From Merdibacter sp965119685 (GTDB lineage: Bacteria > Bacillota_I > Bacilli_A > Erysipelotrichales > Erysipelotrichaceae): DNA of 64,000 nt. The notes beneath the pieces were generated by a model. The model was not told the origin of the DNA, ran no database searches, and saw only the letters and a list, made by a program, of their open reading frames with translations. This document shows positions 8,689-22,144 of this stretch, piece by piece. The position numbers and the translations under genes are program-made. How positions within the stretch are numbered: the first letter of the stretch is position 1; each line of letters starts with the position of its first letter. Location: contig OZ221971.1 of the NCBI GenBank assembly GCA_965119685.1, positions 1,984,001 through 2,048,000 on the forward strand, in the 5' to 3' direction.

Positions 8689-8718
8689 ATTATATAGCAG
8701 AAGTATCCGGCTGTGCAA
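8689..8718 (-). promoter_or_regulatory. Promoter of the orphan permease-GT2 unit
   Basis: TTGCAC (8718-8713) and TATAAT (8694-8689) have an 18-bp spacer and overlap the 3' end and stop codon of the SRAP gene. Confidence 0.6.
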
Positions 8719-9241
8719 CCATCTCTCCATTCACCGTGCGCACCCCTTGTTCTCCGCGAAGATACGCGCGCATCCCCTTTTCATCCAATAGGATCGGCAT
8801 GCGGTCATGAATCAAAGCCAAGTGTCCCTGCGCCGCCATCGTCAGCACGCAGACCTCTTTCTCCTCGTTATAAATCGCAGCCAGATAAATCCGTGAGCAA
8901 TGGGGATGGGCGATGCGCATCCGCTGTTTCCCTCGCTCTTGCTGCTGCCATTCATAATAACAGTTACAGGGCAGCACACAGCGGCAGCGCGCATAGGGGC
9001 GAAACAACGGGCGTTCTCCCAGCGTTTCCAAACGGGCGTTGATGACGCGCCGCTTTCGAAAGGTGAATCCCCAGCTTCCTGCAAACGCTTCGATGACTCC
9101 CTGTCGCTGATAAAAGGCCAATACCGGCTGAGCGGGAAAGACTTCGCCGCTGGCATGCTGGCAGATCACCGCTAACAGCTGATGGGAAATCGCGGGATCA
9201 TTCGCCATCGGCGTATAAAGCAGCTGATAACGTCCGCACAT
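8690..9241 (-). CDS. SRAP family (YedK/HMCES) abasic-site peptidase-like protein
   Basis: The 183-residue protein begins MCGRY, so that Cys2 becomes N-terminal after Met removal and can bond covalently to abasic sites in single-stranded DNA. The other active-site elements are present: the INAR asparagine near 70, YYEW glutamate near 98 and the HDRMP histidine near 145. YedK/HMCES proteins shield abasic sites at replication forks. The start lies one base after the TPR gene stop. Confidence 0.93.
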   Translation of the reverse strand: MCGRYQLLYTPMANDPAISHQLLAVICQHASGEVFPAQPVLAFYQRQGVIEAFAGSWGFTFRKRRVINARLETLGERPLFRPYARCRCVLPCNCYYEWQQQERGKQRMRIAHPHCSRIYLAAIYNEEKEVCVLTMAAQGHLALIHDRMPILLDEKGMRAYLRGEQGVRTVNGEMVAQPDTSAI

Positions 9242-9242
9242 G

Positions 9243-10640
9243 TCAATGCTCCTGTGAAGCGGCTACGCTTTGACAGTCGTTTTCCAGCTCTTTGACCCAA
9301 TCATCCCTCATTCCCAGCGCCGCCGCCCGCTGTAAATGAGGAATTGCCATCGCCGCTTGATCCATCTGATACAGGCACCAGCCCTGCATCGCTTCACAAT
9401 AGGCATCCGCTTCCAGTGCACATGCCGCCGCAAACTTGTCGATCGCCTGCTCATAGTGCCCCTCGACCACCAAATTCCAGCCGTACTCACGCAATACCCA
9501 CGTATCCTGCGGATGTGCCTGATGGAGCTTCTCCAATACCGCCAGCGCCTCACTGTGACGGTTGGCACGCCCTAAATCATGCGCCAGCAAATACTCCATC
9601 TCCTCGCTGCATCCTTCCTCGCCGCATGCACGAAGGATCTCAATCGAACGCTCATACTGCTCATCATCGCTGTACACCTGCGCCGCCCAATAGCGCATCC
9701 AAGGCTCATCGCCATACAGCTCCATCCCCTGCGCTAACAGCTTGTAAAGCGTATGATGATCCTGCAAGAGCGCAGCTGTCTCAAACATCTCCTGATACAG
9801 CCAGCGGCGATCGTCATAGTTATCTAGCGCCCGCTCATAGTAGGCTAACGCCCGCTCATAACAAGCCTGCGCCTTTTCTTCCTCTCCCAAGCATTGCCAC
9901 ACCCTGCCCAAATATTGGTAGAGCATCGTATCATCGCGTCCCAAACGCTGGGCCTCTTGCAGCTTTTTTAATGCTTCCTGCGGCCTTGACAGCTCATAGA
10001 GGCAGATTCCGCTGTGTAACAGCACATCTCTGTGCAGTGCCTCATCATCGCCATCCGTCTTTTCGTAGAGTGCCAGCGCTTCTTCAAACTGCCCGCGTTT
10101 TTCCAGGGATTGCGCCATCATCAGCTGATCATAGGGCTCCTGAGTGAGAAGATAGGCCTTCTCATACATTTCATAGGATTCCTCATAGCGATTCATATTC
10201 ATCAATAGATCCCCGCACTCCTCCAGATAACCACAGTGATCCGGAATCTCCAGCAGTACATTTTGCAGCTCCTCCAGCGCTTGCGAAAGATGATCTTGTC
10301 CCTGATAAGAAAGATAGAGCTCATAGTGCAGCCACGGTTCATCAAAGCCGATCTCCAGCGCCTGTAAAAGACAGCCCTGCGCCTGTGCATACTCCATGCA
10401 GCGATTATAGGTATAGCCCAGCTGTGCGAGCATCCAGCCATCCTGATCAAACACGCGCAATCCGGTCAATAAACAGCTTTTTGCATTTTCATAATCGCGA
10501 AAATGGTTGTACAGCCAGCCCATGTTTGCGAAATAAAACGGATCCTCATAGGCATAGCCGCTGAATTTTTGCAAATAGGCATACGCCTCCTCATAGTTGC
10601 CCGTATCAAAGATTCGATTGAACTCATCCTTAAAATTCAT
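9243..10640 (-). CDS. Tetratricopeptide-repeat protein
   Basis: The 465-residue protein is built almost wholly of TPR-like helical pairs (repeated pattern W/Y..LG..Y....Y..A..CL.KAL) with no signal peptide or membrane segment. It is presumably a cytosolic scaffold; partners are unknown. The ATG at 10640 follows AAGGAGGG by 6-7 nt; the frame extends upstream to 10871 but that part overlaps the transporter gene and is not translated-looking. It lies between a metal-exporter-like gene and SRAP in a closely packed unit. Confidence 0.88.
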   Translation of the reverse strand: MNFKDEFNRIFDTGNYEEAYAYLQKFSGYAYEDPFYFANMGWLYNHFRDYENAKSCLLTGLRVFDQDGWMLAQLGYTYNRCMEYAQAQGCLLQALEIGFDEPWLHYELYLSYQGQDHLSQALEELQNVLLEIPDHCGYLEECGDLLMNMNRYEESYEMYEKAYLLTQEPYDQLMMAQSLEKRGQFEEALALYEKTDGDDEALHRDVLLHSGICLYELSRPQEALKKLQEAQRLGRDDTMLYQYLGRVWQCLGEEEKAQACYERALAYYERALDNYDDRRWLYQEMFETAALLQDHHTLYKLLAQGMELYGDEPWMRYWAAQVYSDDEQYERSIEILRACGEEGCSEEMEYLLAHDLGRANRHSEALAVLEKLHQAHPQDTWVLREYGWNLVVEGHYEQAIDKFAAACALEADAYCEAMQGWCLYQMDQAAMAIPHLQRAAALGMRDDWVKELENDCQSVAASQEH

Positions 10641-10651
10641 AAGCACCCTCC

Positions 10652-11458
10652 TTAAAACAAAACCGACGCCATCCATGAAGCGACGAGCAGCAAACCGGCC
10701 ACAAAGCCCGCCGTTTTCCAGGCGTGACCACGAAACAAAATCGTAAAGCCCAGCCCGGCGTTGCAGCAAAGACCACAAAACAGAGAACCGGCAGAGATAA
10801 ACCCATGCGTAAACAGCTCGCAGAGCAGCACGCTGGAAGCGCAGTTGGGGATGAAACCGATCAAAGCACAAAGCAAAGGCTGTAAGAATCCCAGCTCCTG
10901 CATGAAAACGGAGATCGCCTGTGCAGATACGCTCTCCATCACAAAGTTAAGCGCCAAAGAAAACAGAAAGATGTACGCGCCTACTGACAAAGTGCGAAAC
11001 AGCGTTTCCTTCCAAATACCACCATCGTGATCATGCGTCTCATAATCAAAGGAGGTATGCCGATGAAAATGAAAGCGTGTCAGAAAGTCCACGGCATATC
11101 CCACCAGCATGCCGATGACAATTTTAGCGATAATCAGCTTCCAAAGCGTCCCCATGTTGGCAGGCTGCGCCAGCAGCATAGGGATCGCCTCATCGCTCGT
11201 CGCCAAAAAAACTGCCGTCAGCGTACCGATCGAAACTGAGGAATCCAAGTAAAGACATGCCGCCATCACGCTGAAGCCACATTGCGGGATTACTCCTAAC
11301 AAAGCGCCTGCCGCAGGTCCCAACAAGGTATAGCGCTGCAACAGCCTGTGAAATCCAAGGGCATCCTTGTGCTCCATATACGTCAATATAAAATAGACAG
11401 CTATCAAAAACGGAAGAAGCCGTAAAGTATCTACAAAAGCATCCATGAAAAGCTCCAT
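10652..11458 (-). CDS. Putative heavy-metal/manganese exporter (ArsP_2-like, 10-TM family)
   Basis: The 268-residue membrane protein carries the family signatures LLGVIPQCGFSV near 65-76, AVFLATSDEAIPMLL near 95-109, and a second inverted copy GFIPNCASSVLLCEL near 210-224. A His/Asp-rich cytoplasmic loop (FHFHRHTSFDYETHDHDGG) lies in the middle. These repeats are typical of proteins annotated as putative manganese transporter or heavy-metal exporter. The ATG at 11458 follows AAAGGATG; the longer frame to 11689 runs through the promoter and rRNA terminator. A TATAAT at 11527-11522 probably starts the unit. Confidence 0.85.
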   Translation of the reverse strand: MELFMDAFVDTLRLLPFLIAVYFILTYMEHKDALGFHRLLQRYTLLGPAAGALLGVIPQCGFSVMAACLYLDSSVSIGTLTAVFLATSDEAIPMLLAQPANMGTLWKLIIAKIVIGMLVGYAVDFLTRFHFHRHTSFDYETHDHDGGIWKETLFRTLSVGAYIFLFSLALNFVMESVSAQAISVFMQELGFLQPLLCALIGFIPNCASSVLLCELFTHGFISAGSLFCGLCCNAGLGFTILFRGHAWKTAGFVAGLLLVASWMASVLF

Positions 11459-11537
11459 ACAACACATCCTTTCAATCTCTCTCACGCACGTATTGGCGTT
11501 GGACGAGGACTCAATGCCCCTATTATAGCGTAAAGGC

Positions 11538-11566
11538 AGAAAAAAAGCGATCGAATAGGATCGCTT
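11538..11566 (-). terminator. Terminator of the rRNA operon
   Basis: GCGATC and GATCGC (11547-11552 and 11559-11564) form a tight stem around a 6-nt loop, followed on the minus strand by seven T. Confidence 0.85.
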
Positions 11567-11580
11567 CGTTAAGGAAAGAG

Positions 11581-11694
11581 ACCGGCAACGTGCTGTCTTC
11601 GCAGGGGCTTGCCCAACTATTGTCGCCGCTGGAATGCTTAACTTCTGTGTTCGGTATGAGTACAGGTGTCTCCACTCCGCCATCATCACCGGAT
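11581..11694 (-). rRNA. rrf: 5S ribosomal RNA
   Basis: The minus strand shows the conserved core CCGAACACAGAAGTTAAGC and pairing ends GGTGATGATGG and near ACGTTGCCGG. End positions are estimated to within a few bases. It is the last gene of the operon, before the terminator. Confidence 0.95.
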
Positions 11695-11751
11695 CTCTTC
11701 CTTTGAGAGTTAACCTCTCAAAACCAAATAACAGCTCCTACATCTCCAGAT

Positions 11752-14650
<2,899 letters not shown>

Positions 14651-14817
14651 CTTTTCGTGTTTTCCGAGATTTCTTCTTCTGTTTAACACTCAGTGTCTTC
14701 CTACAACTTTTCGTTATAGACCTTCTGTTATGTCTTTGCTGTTATTCGGTTTTCAAAGATCAACTTCTGAGAGGTTCACCTCTCAAAACCAAACAGGAAA
14801 CTTTTTCTCTTTCTCCT

Positions 14818-16360
<1,543 letters not shown>

Positions 16361-16509
16361 GTTTGTCTGTCTCTTTTTCTAAACACTGTCTCTTTTCTCT
16401 ACAGCGTCTTTTCTTTACTTATCCGGACTTCTTGTCCTTCTTTTTTGAATTGACGTTTCCTGTTTGGTTTTCAAAGATCAACCGCACTGCTTTCGCTGTG
16501 TGCTTCGTT

Positions 16510-16538
16510 ATATTACCACTTCCTTTTTCACCTGTCAA
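16510..16538 (-). promoter_or_regulatory. rRNA operon promoter
   Basis: A consensus TTGACA (16538-16533) and TAATAT (16515-16510) are separated by 17 bp. The transcript has a leader of about 145 nt before 16S. Confidence 0.85.
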
Positions 16539-16539
16539 T

Positions 16540-17048
16540 CCTTTTTTCTCTTTTCTTTTCCTTTTTTCGCCTCGCGTTCTCTTATTTCCAGCTGCTGCCC
16601 CATCATTCACCCATATTCCCTTTCCGATCAGCTATCTCTGCACCCTCTGACTCCCTTGCAAACAATCGCCCCCCTTATTTATCCACACGCTCCTTTCCAT
16701 ACTGCCCCATCGGCATAACGACAGATTGCAATCCATAAAACACCCGCTTCTCTGACAACGCTGCCTCCCGCCTCTCTCCCGCATGCAATAGCCTCAGAAG
16801 ACGATAGCTCTATCAATCGTGCAAAATCCGCTGTCAAACCCCAAAGTGAAAATGAAAAGACAGCACCCTTTCTGTCTTTGAAAGCAGCCTATCTTCACCG
16901 CATCCCTATACAGGTCCAGCCGCCATTTTGGCCTGTTGACAAACTATATAATATGTCAACCATAAAAATGATTCTGAAAAATGAAGATGATAAATCCTTC
17001 ATCAGCAAATTTTAAGAGTGGCTTGCGATTGTCTTTTTTACCGGAAGA
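16540..17048. other. Gene-free region between the rRNA operon and valS
   Basis: No gene is seen. A hairpin with arms AAAGACAG (16856-16863) and CTGTCTTT (16872-16879) flanked by T or A runs may be a terminator in either direction. A 26-bp inverted repeat with arms GTTGACA (16935-16941) and TGTCAAC (16954-16960) around an AT-rich centre resembles an operator without an obvious target gene. Confidence 0.5.
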
Positions 17049-17098
17049 TAAAAAGGCCGCTGATAAAGACGCTCTTTGAGCAGACTTTGTCAACGGCC
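17049..17098 (-). terminator. Terminator of valS
   Basis: On the minus strand GGCCGTTGACAAAG pairs imperfectly with CTTTATCAGCGGCC, followed by five T. Confidence 0.85.
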
Positions 17099-17176
17099 TA
17101 TAGCGGCATCATGCCGCCTTTCGTCCATCGGCTTTGTTTTTTTATCTATGCGTAATTCGCTGATTGCGCATCACAC

Positions 17177-19801
17177 TCATGCGGGGCGCTTCTTTTTCAG
17201 CTCCTGCAATTCATCGCTGACGATTTCATGCTGACGGCGATAGCCCGCTAACTTCTCCCGCTCGCTTTCCACCTTGGCCGCCGGCGCTTTCTTTACGAAA
17301 TTCTCGTTGCGCAGCATGCCCTCGCCGCGGCGGATTTCCTGAAGCAGCCGCTGTACCTCTTTTTCCAGCTTAGCGATCTCCTCATCCAGATCGACGACCG
17401 CCGCTAACGGTGTAGACAGCGTTCCGCCTAAAATCGGACGTGTCGCCACTTCCGCATCGTCAATGCGTTCGATACACTCGGCGTGGCACATCTTCTGCAA
17501 AATCGCCGCAATGCTCTCGCTGATCTGCTTTGCTTCTCCGCGCTCATCCTTCACGGCGACCTGAATCGAAGCGCTCGGCTTCAATCCGTAATCCGTTTTG
17601 ATCTCGCGCACCGCGCTGATCATCGACAGCAGCTGACGGACATCATTCATCTCTTCCTCGCTCATGCAAACCTCAATCGGCTGCGGCCAGCTTTCCAGAT
17701 TGATGCTCGCCTGCTCATGCGGCAGACTCAAATAGATCTCCTCCGTGACAAAAGGCATAAACGGATGCAGCATCTTCACGATTCCCTGCAGCACCGTCAA
17801 CAGCACCGCGCGCGTCGCTCCCTTTACCTGTGCATCCTCACTTTGTAATCCGGCCTTGCTCAGCTCGATGTACCAGCTGCAAAAATCATCCCAGATAAAG
17901 CTGTAAAGCTCGTTGCCGACCAAAGCGAACTCATACTTTTCCATATTGGCAGACACGCTTGCCAACACCTCGTTGAAACGTTTGAGAATCCACTTATCCG
18001 TGATGGAAGCATGGTGCAGATCCTCCACGCGCAGCGTTTCGTCTAACTGCATCTGTACAAAGCGCGCCGCATTCCAAATCTTATTGATGAAATTCCAGCC
18101 GGCTTCAATCTTCTTAGCGCTGAAACGCAGATCCTGTCCCGGGGTGGAATTGGTCGTCAAAAAGAAGCGCAGTGCATCGACTCCGTAGGTTTCGATGACG
18201 TCCATCGGATCGATGCCGTTGCCAAGCGACTTTGACATCTTGCGTCCCTGCTCATCACGCACCAAGCCGTGAATCAGCACATCCTTAAACGGACGGCTCT
18301 TCATGCAATAACGCGACTGAAACGCCATACGCGCTACCCAGAAAAAGATGATGTCATAGCCGGTCACCAGCACATCGTTAGGGAAATAACGTTTGAGGTC
18401 TTCGCTGTCATCCGGCCAGCCCAGTGTGGAAAACGGCCACAGCGCGCTGGAAAACCACGTATCGAGCACATCCTCGTCCTGTACCCAGTTTTCAACATCC
18501 TTCGGCGCTTCCTCACCGACGTAGACCTCACCGCTCTCCTTGTGATACCACGCCGGAATGCGATGTCCCCACCACAGCTGACGGGAGATGCACCAGTCCT
18601 CGATATTCTCCAGCCACTGCTGGAACGTCTTTTCAAAGCGTTTAGGATAGAAATGAATCTTCTCCTCTTCGTTTTGCTGGTGTGCCAGCACCTCATCGGC
18701 CAACGGTTTCATCTTGACAAACCACTGCTTGGAGAGATAAGGCTCTACGATCACACCGGTGCGCTCCGAGTGTCCGACCTGATGCAGATGCTTTTCGATG
18801 TGGTCGACGACGCCCGCTGCCTCGAAGTCGGCAACCAACGCCTTGCGGCACTCGAAACGATCCATGCCCGCATACTTGCCGCACAGCTCATTCATCGTCG
18901 CATCCGGATTCATGCAGATCGGCATCGGCAGATGGTATTTCTTCGCCAGCAGAAAATCGTTAGGGTCGTGGGCAGGGGTACATTTCATCACCGCCGTACC
19001 AAACGACATATCAATGTAGTCATCCGCCATAATCGGCAATGCTTCCCCGTTTGCCGGGTTGATCGCATGCATGCCGATGATTCCCTGATAGCGCTCATCC
19101 TGCGGGTGTACAAAGATCGCCTGATCGGCGAACATCGTTTCCGGACGGGTAGTGGCGATCACCAGCTCCTGTCCGTTTTCAACGATCCGATATTTGAAGT
19201 AATACATCGCGCCTTCGATCTCTTTATGTACAACCTCGATGTTGGACAGCGCCGTCATCGCCTGCGGATCCCAGTTGATGATGCGCTCCCCCTGATAGAT
19301 CAGCCCTTCGTGATACAGATCGCTGAACACCTTGCGCACCGCCTTGGAAAGCCCTTCGTCTAGCGTGAAGCGCTCACGTGAGTAATCGAGCGATAAGCCC
19401 AGCTTCGCCCACTGCTTGCGGATGGTCGCCGCATACTCCTCTTTCCATGCCCATGCGTGTTCTAAAAACTTTTCGCGTCCGATGTCATAACGGGAGATTC
19501 CCTGCTCCTTTAAGCGGGCGTCCACCTTGGCCTGTGTGGCGATACCGGCGTGATCCATCCCGGCCAGCCACAGCATGTCATAGCCTTGCAGACGCTTATA
19601 GCGGGCGAGAATATCTTGCAGCGTCGTATCCCACGCATGTCCCAGATGCAGCTTTCCGGTGACATTCGGCGGGGGAATTACGATGCAGAAAGGGTCCTTG
19701 CTCTTGTCCCCGGCGGTAAAATATCCTTCCTTCAGCCACTGATCATAATAGGTTGCCTCCACCTGATGATGGTCGTATTTGGCTGCCAGCTGTTTTGTCA
19801 T
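17177..19801 (-). CDS. valS: Valyl-tRNA synthetase
   Basis: This 874-residue class I synthetase charges tRNA-Val. It shows the HIGH variant HLGH (52-55), a CP1 editing domain in the first third, the KMSKS motif at about 521-525, an anticodon-binding domain, and the C-terminal coiled-coil arm (EIAKLEKEVQRLLQEIRR). GGAGG lies 7-8 nt before the ATG. The upstream GNAT gene runs 59 bp into valS. Both genes lie behind a valine-type T-box leader, so expression should rise when tRNA-Val is uncharged. In Bacillus valS also follows spoVID-region genes, matching the order here. Confidence 0.98.
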   Translation of the reverse strand: MTKQLAAKYDHHQVEATYYDQWLKEGYFTAGDKSKDPFCIVIPPPNVTGKLHLGHAWDTTLQDILARYKRLQGYDMLWLAGMDHAGIATQAKVDARLKEQGISRYDIGREKFLEHAWAWKEEYAATIRKQWAKLGLSLDYSRERFTLDEGLSKAVRKVFSDLYHEGLIYQGERIINWDPQAMTALSNIEVVHKEIEGAMYYFKYRIVENGQELVIATTRPETMFADQAIFVHPQDERYQGIIGMHAINPANGEALPIMADDYIDMSFGTAVMKCTPAHDPNDFLLAKKYHLPMPICMNPDATMNELCGKYAGMDRFECRKALVADFEAAGVVDHIEKHLHQVGHSERTGVIVEPYLSKQWFVKMKPLADEVLAHQQNEEEKIHFYPKRFEKTFQQWLENIEDWCISRQLWWGHRIPAWYHKESGEVYVGEEAPKDVENWVQDEDVLDTWFSSALWPFSTLGWPDDSEDLKRYFPNDVLVTGYDIIFFWVARMAFQSRYCMKSRPFKDVLIHGLVRDEQGRKMSKSLGNGIDPMDVIETYGVDALRFFLTTNSTPGQDLRFSAKKIEAGWNFINKIWNAARFVQMQLDETLRVEDLHHASITDKWILKRFNEVLASVSANMEKYEFALVGNELYSFIWDDFCSWYIELSKAGLQSEDAQVKGATRAVLLTVLQGIVKMLHPFMPFVTEEIYLSLPHEQASINLESWPQPIEVCMSEEEMNDVRQLLSMISAVREIKTDYGLKPSASIQVAVKDERGEAKQISESIAAILQKMCHAECIERIDDAEVATRPILGGTLSTPLAAVVDLDEEIAKLEKEVQRLLQEIRRGEGMLRNENFVKKAPAAKVESEREKLAGYRRQHEIVSDELQELKKKRPA

Positions 19802-20339
19802 AGCGATTCCTCCAATTCTCTCTCATCAACGAATACAGAGCCAACGCATGAGACCTGCCATCGCCCAGCACCGCCCGCTTTGCCAGCTGCCCTTCCCTTT
19901 GAAAACGGAAACGATGCAGCAAAGCGATGCTGGCAGTGTTGTTCACGGCACACAAGGCGTTCATGCGATGCAGCCCCAGCGTTTCAAATCCATAGTCCAG
20001 CATGCAGGCAAGCGCCTCGCTCATATACCCCTGCCCCTGCCAATGCGGATGCAGCACATAACCGATTTCCATCGTATGCACACTGCTGGGGTGGTGAAGA
20101 TCGATCGTGCCGATCAATCGTTCACTCTGTTTTTCCACGATGACAAAGGGTGCAGGCTGAGAAGTTTGCGCACATGCCTGCAGACAGGCGGCGATGCCGG
20201 AAAGGGTTTCCTCCACGTCGACATGGCGGGGAAAGCGCAGCCAGCGAACGACGCTTGGATGGCGGTAGATCTCATAGAGATCACAGGCGTCCTCCAGCGT
20301 CAGCATACGTAAATACAGCCGCTCGCTTTCCAATTCCAT
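19743..20339 (-). CDS. GNAT acetyltransferase (RimJ/RimL type)
   Basis: The 198-residue protein begins MELESERLYLRMLTLEDA and has the acetyl-CoA loop HWQGQGYMSEAL near 102-113 plus the LGLHRMNALCAVNN strand typical of RimJ/RimL/SpeG-like N-acetyltransferases. The acceptor is unknown. GGGGAGG lies 6 nt upstream of the ATG. It is the first gene behind the valine T-box. Its last 19-20 codons overlap the valS start in another frame, an unusually long overlap; the conserved fold ends near the overlap, so the tail may be a non-essential read-through extension. Confidence 0.88.
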   Translation of the reverse strand: MELESERLYLRMLTLEDACDLYEIYRHPSVVRWLRFPRHVDVEETLSGIAACLQACAQTSQPAPFVIVEKQSERLIGTIDLHHPSSVHTMEIGYVLHPHWQGQGYMSEALACMLDYGFETLGLHRMNALCAVNNTASIALLHRFRFQREGQLAKRAVLGDGRSHALALYSLMRENWRNRYDKTAGSQIRPSSGGGNLL

Positions 20340-20356
20340 ACGCTACCTCCCCTAAC

Positions 20357-20580
20357 AAAAAAAGCGCCGCTAAAGGACGCTTTCCGTGGTACCACCTTTA
20401 TTCGCATGCATCAACATGCCTTCCTTCACTAACGCTGTGCCTGCGTTCTTCCCTACCGTTTCGGGAAGACTGCTCCCAGACGACCTTCACGACAAGCGAA
20501 CATTCCCTCTCAGCCATCGGGAACTCTCTTTGGAACGCTTTGCCGTTACTCCTTCTGTTCTCTGCATTTGACTATTCCAC
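20357..20580 (-). promoter_or_regulatory. T-box riboswitch (valine) upstream of GNAT-valS
   Basis: The minus strand has the T-box core AGGTGGTACCACGG (about 20397-20384), the antiterminator/terminator stem ending GCGTCCTTTAGCGGCGC and seven T at 20363-20357, and a Stem I containing AGAGAG and GATGGCTG apical elements. The specifier segment reads GAAG-GTC-GTCTGGGAG, giving GUC, a valine codon, as expected for valS. Uncharged tRNA-Val should favour antitermination. Confidence 0.9.
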
Positions 20581-20583
20581 TTC

Positions 20584-20612
20584 ATTTTAAACAAATCGTC
20601 AAAGGATGTCAA
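20584..20612 (-). promoter_or_regulatory. Promoter of the T-box GNAT-valS unit
   Basis: TTGACA (20612-20607) and TAAAAT (20589-20584) are separated by 17 bp, directly before the T-box leader. Confidence 0.8.
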
Positions 20613-20715
20613 TATCTATTCCATGATTGGATCGTTCGATCCTGCAGCTGTTATACACCGCGCTTTTCACTTTTGTTAGCCGCCATTGACCGATCATCCG
20701 GTTCACAAACGGCCT

Positions 20716-21342
20716 CTATGGTAAAATCACCAGCGTCTTTTCGATGATCTCGCGGTTATGGTTACAGGCTTGCAATCGCTGCTCATCGACCTCGTAACGG
20801 CGGGCGATCGCGGCATAGGTATCGTTGGGCTTGGCAACGACTAACCGACACGTCGTATAGGTCGTCTCCTCCTGTGCAAACAGATCGTCAAAGCAATCAT
20901 CCAGCAGGCTGAGGGTGTCCTCCCCTTCTTCCTGTGTTTCCTCCTCTGCCTCTTCTTTCACCGTGTCATCGTGATCGCAGGGCTGTGCCTGTTCATCTGA
21001 CAATGCTTCTTGTGTTTCTTCTTTCAAGCCGTGGATCTGCAGCTCGATTTCCAGCTGCAATGTTTGCTCCCTCGCCTGTGGCACGACTTCGCCGATGGCA
21101 ATGTAGAAATCTTCTTGTGACAGCTTTTGCGCAGGCGCGAGAACGTCCATGTCGATCATCTCACGAATCGTCTGTTCTTTCCCGGTTTCATCCAGATAGC
21201 TGCCCAGCACATACAGCGGACCGATCGCACGGATGCCCTCCTCCTCTTTTTTATATTGCAGTCCCTCGCGGATGCTGACGCGCTGCAGCCGGGCTATCGG
21301 CTGTGCCAGCGACAGTTCCTTTTCAATCCTCATCGTTTTCAT
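20716..21342 (-). CDS. LysM-domain protein, SpoVID-like
   Basis: The 208-residue protein has an N-terminal domain (MKTMRIEKELSLAQPIARLQ, with GLQYKKEEEGIRAIGPLYVLGSY as two short pieces of a beta-rich region), an acidic linker near 120-160, and a C-terminal LysM domain (VVAKPNDTYAAIARRYEV to the end). This matches SpoVID-type spore coat morphogenetic proteins, which encase the forespore. Position next to valS agrees with Bacillus synteny. GGAGG lies 7 nt before the ATG at 21342; a longer frame to 21540 overlaps the divergent promoter. It could instead be another LysM coat or wall protein. Confidence 0.72.
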   Translation of the reverse strand: MKTMRIEKELSLAQPIARLQRVSIREGLQYKKEEEGIRAIGPLYVLGSYLDETGKEQTIREMIDMDVLAPAQKLSQEDFYIAIGEVVPQAREQTLQLEIELQIHGLKEETQEALSDEQAQPCDHDDTVKEEAEEETQEEGEDTLSLLDDCFDDLFAQEETTYTTCRLVVAKPNDTYAAIARRYEVDEQRLQACNHNREIIEKTLVILP

Positions 21343-21478
21343 GTGTTCGCCTCCATTTGCATCTATATGCGCTCCCTGGTAAAAAAAGACATGCGATTGC
21401 GCTGAATTGCTCTCACCCCCTTTCAAAAATGTGTTATGATAGTGGCGTACGTTTTTACGTTTTGAAGGAGAACAAAGC

Positions 21479-22111
21479 ATGATAAAGATTACCAAGACAA
21501 GTGTGATGAACATGGAAAACGCGATCCGCGGTGCCCGCAACCCGATGAACAGCTGGAATCGGATGGACAGCTATTATGATGCGCAGGGCAACTACGTTTT
21601 AGGGGAAAATGATCTCAATTTAGCCAAGCGCCTAGTCCGTGCCGGCAGCGATCACCGCAAGTTTGTGCGTCAGATTTTCGTATCGGTCGATTTCGACGCG
21701 CCGCTTTACTGGTGGAAGGAGTATGATACATACAAGATCGCAACGGTTGCCAACTCCACCTCCACGATGCACAAGATCGCCGCAAAGCCTTTTGCGCTGG
21801 AGGACTTTTCTCACGAGCACATGAACGAGGCGGCGCTTTCCTCATTGCAGGCGACGATTGCTGTATTGGAGGAGCTGCGTCAAAGCTATTTACAGACAAA
21901 GGACAAGCAGACGTGGTACAGCATGATTCAGCTGCTGCCGACTAGCTATCATCAGCTGCGCACCTGCACCTTTAATTACGAGACACTCATCAACATCTAC
22001 CACGCCCGCAAAAATCACAAGCTGCAGGAATGGCATGCCGTCTGCGAATGGATCGAAACGCTGCCTTATGCTGCTGAGCTGATCACGATGAAGGATATGG
22101 AAAACGCGTAA
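21479..22111 (+). CDS. Conserved protein, possibly ThyX-like
   Basis: The 210-residue cytosolic protein contains DHRKFVRQIFVSVDF near 58-72 and APLYWWKEYDTYKIATVANS near 74-93. This arrangement of an arginine-rich segment followed by W-x-E-x-x-TY recalls FAD-dependent thymidylate synthase folds and is found in proteins of phage and Firmicutes, but the classical RHR motif is not clear. I do not assign an activity. GAAGGAG precedes the ATG by about 8 nt, and TGTTATGAT at about 21433-21441 is a plausible extended -10. It is followed 33 bp later by the yitT-like gene. Confidence 0.7.
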   Translation: MIKITKTSVMNMENAIRGARNPMNSWNRMDSYYDAQGNYVLGENDLNLAKRLVRAGSDHRKFVRQIFVSVDFDAPLYWWKEYDTYKIATVANSTSTMHKIAAKPFALEDFSHEHMNEAALSSLQATIAVLEELRQSYLQTKDKQTWYSMIQLLPTSYHQLRTCTFNYETLINIYHARKNHKLQEWHAVCEWIETLPYAAELITMKDMENA

Positions 22112-22144
22112 GCGTCAGGGGATAAGAAAGAAGGGGCAAGCTTC

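Noticed and set aside
14651..14817. tRNA genes in the 16S-23S spacer
   Set aside because: No cloverleaf or T-arm sequence is present.
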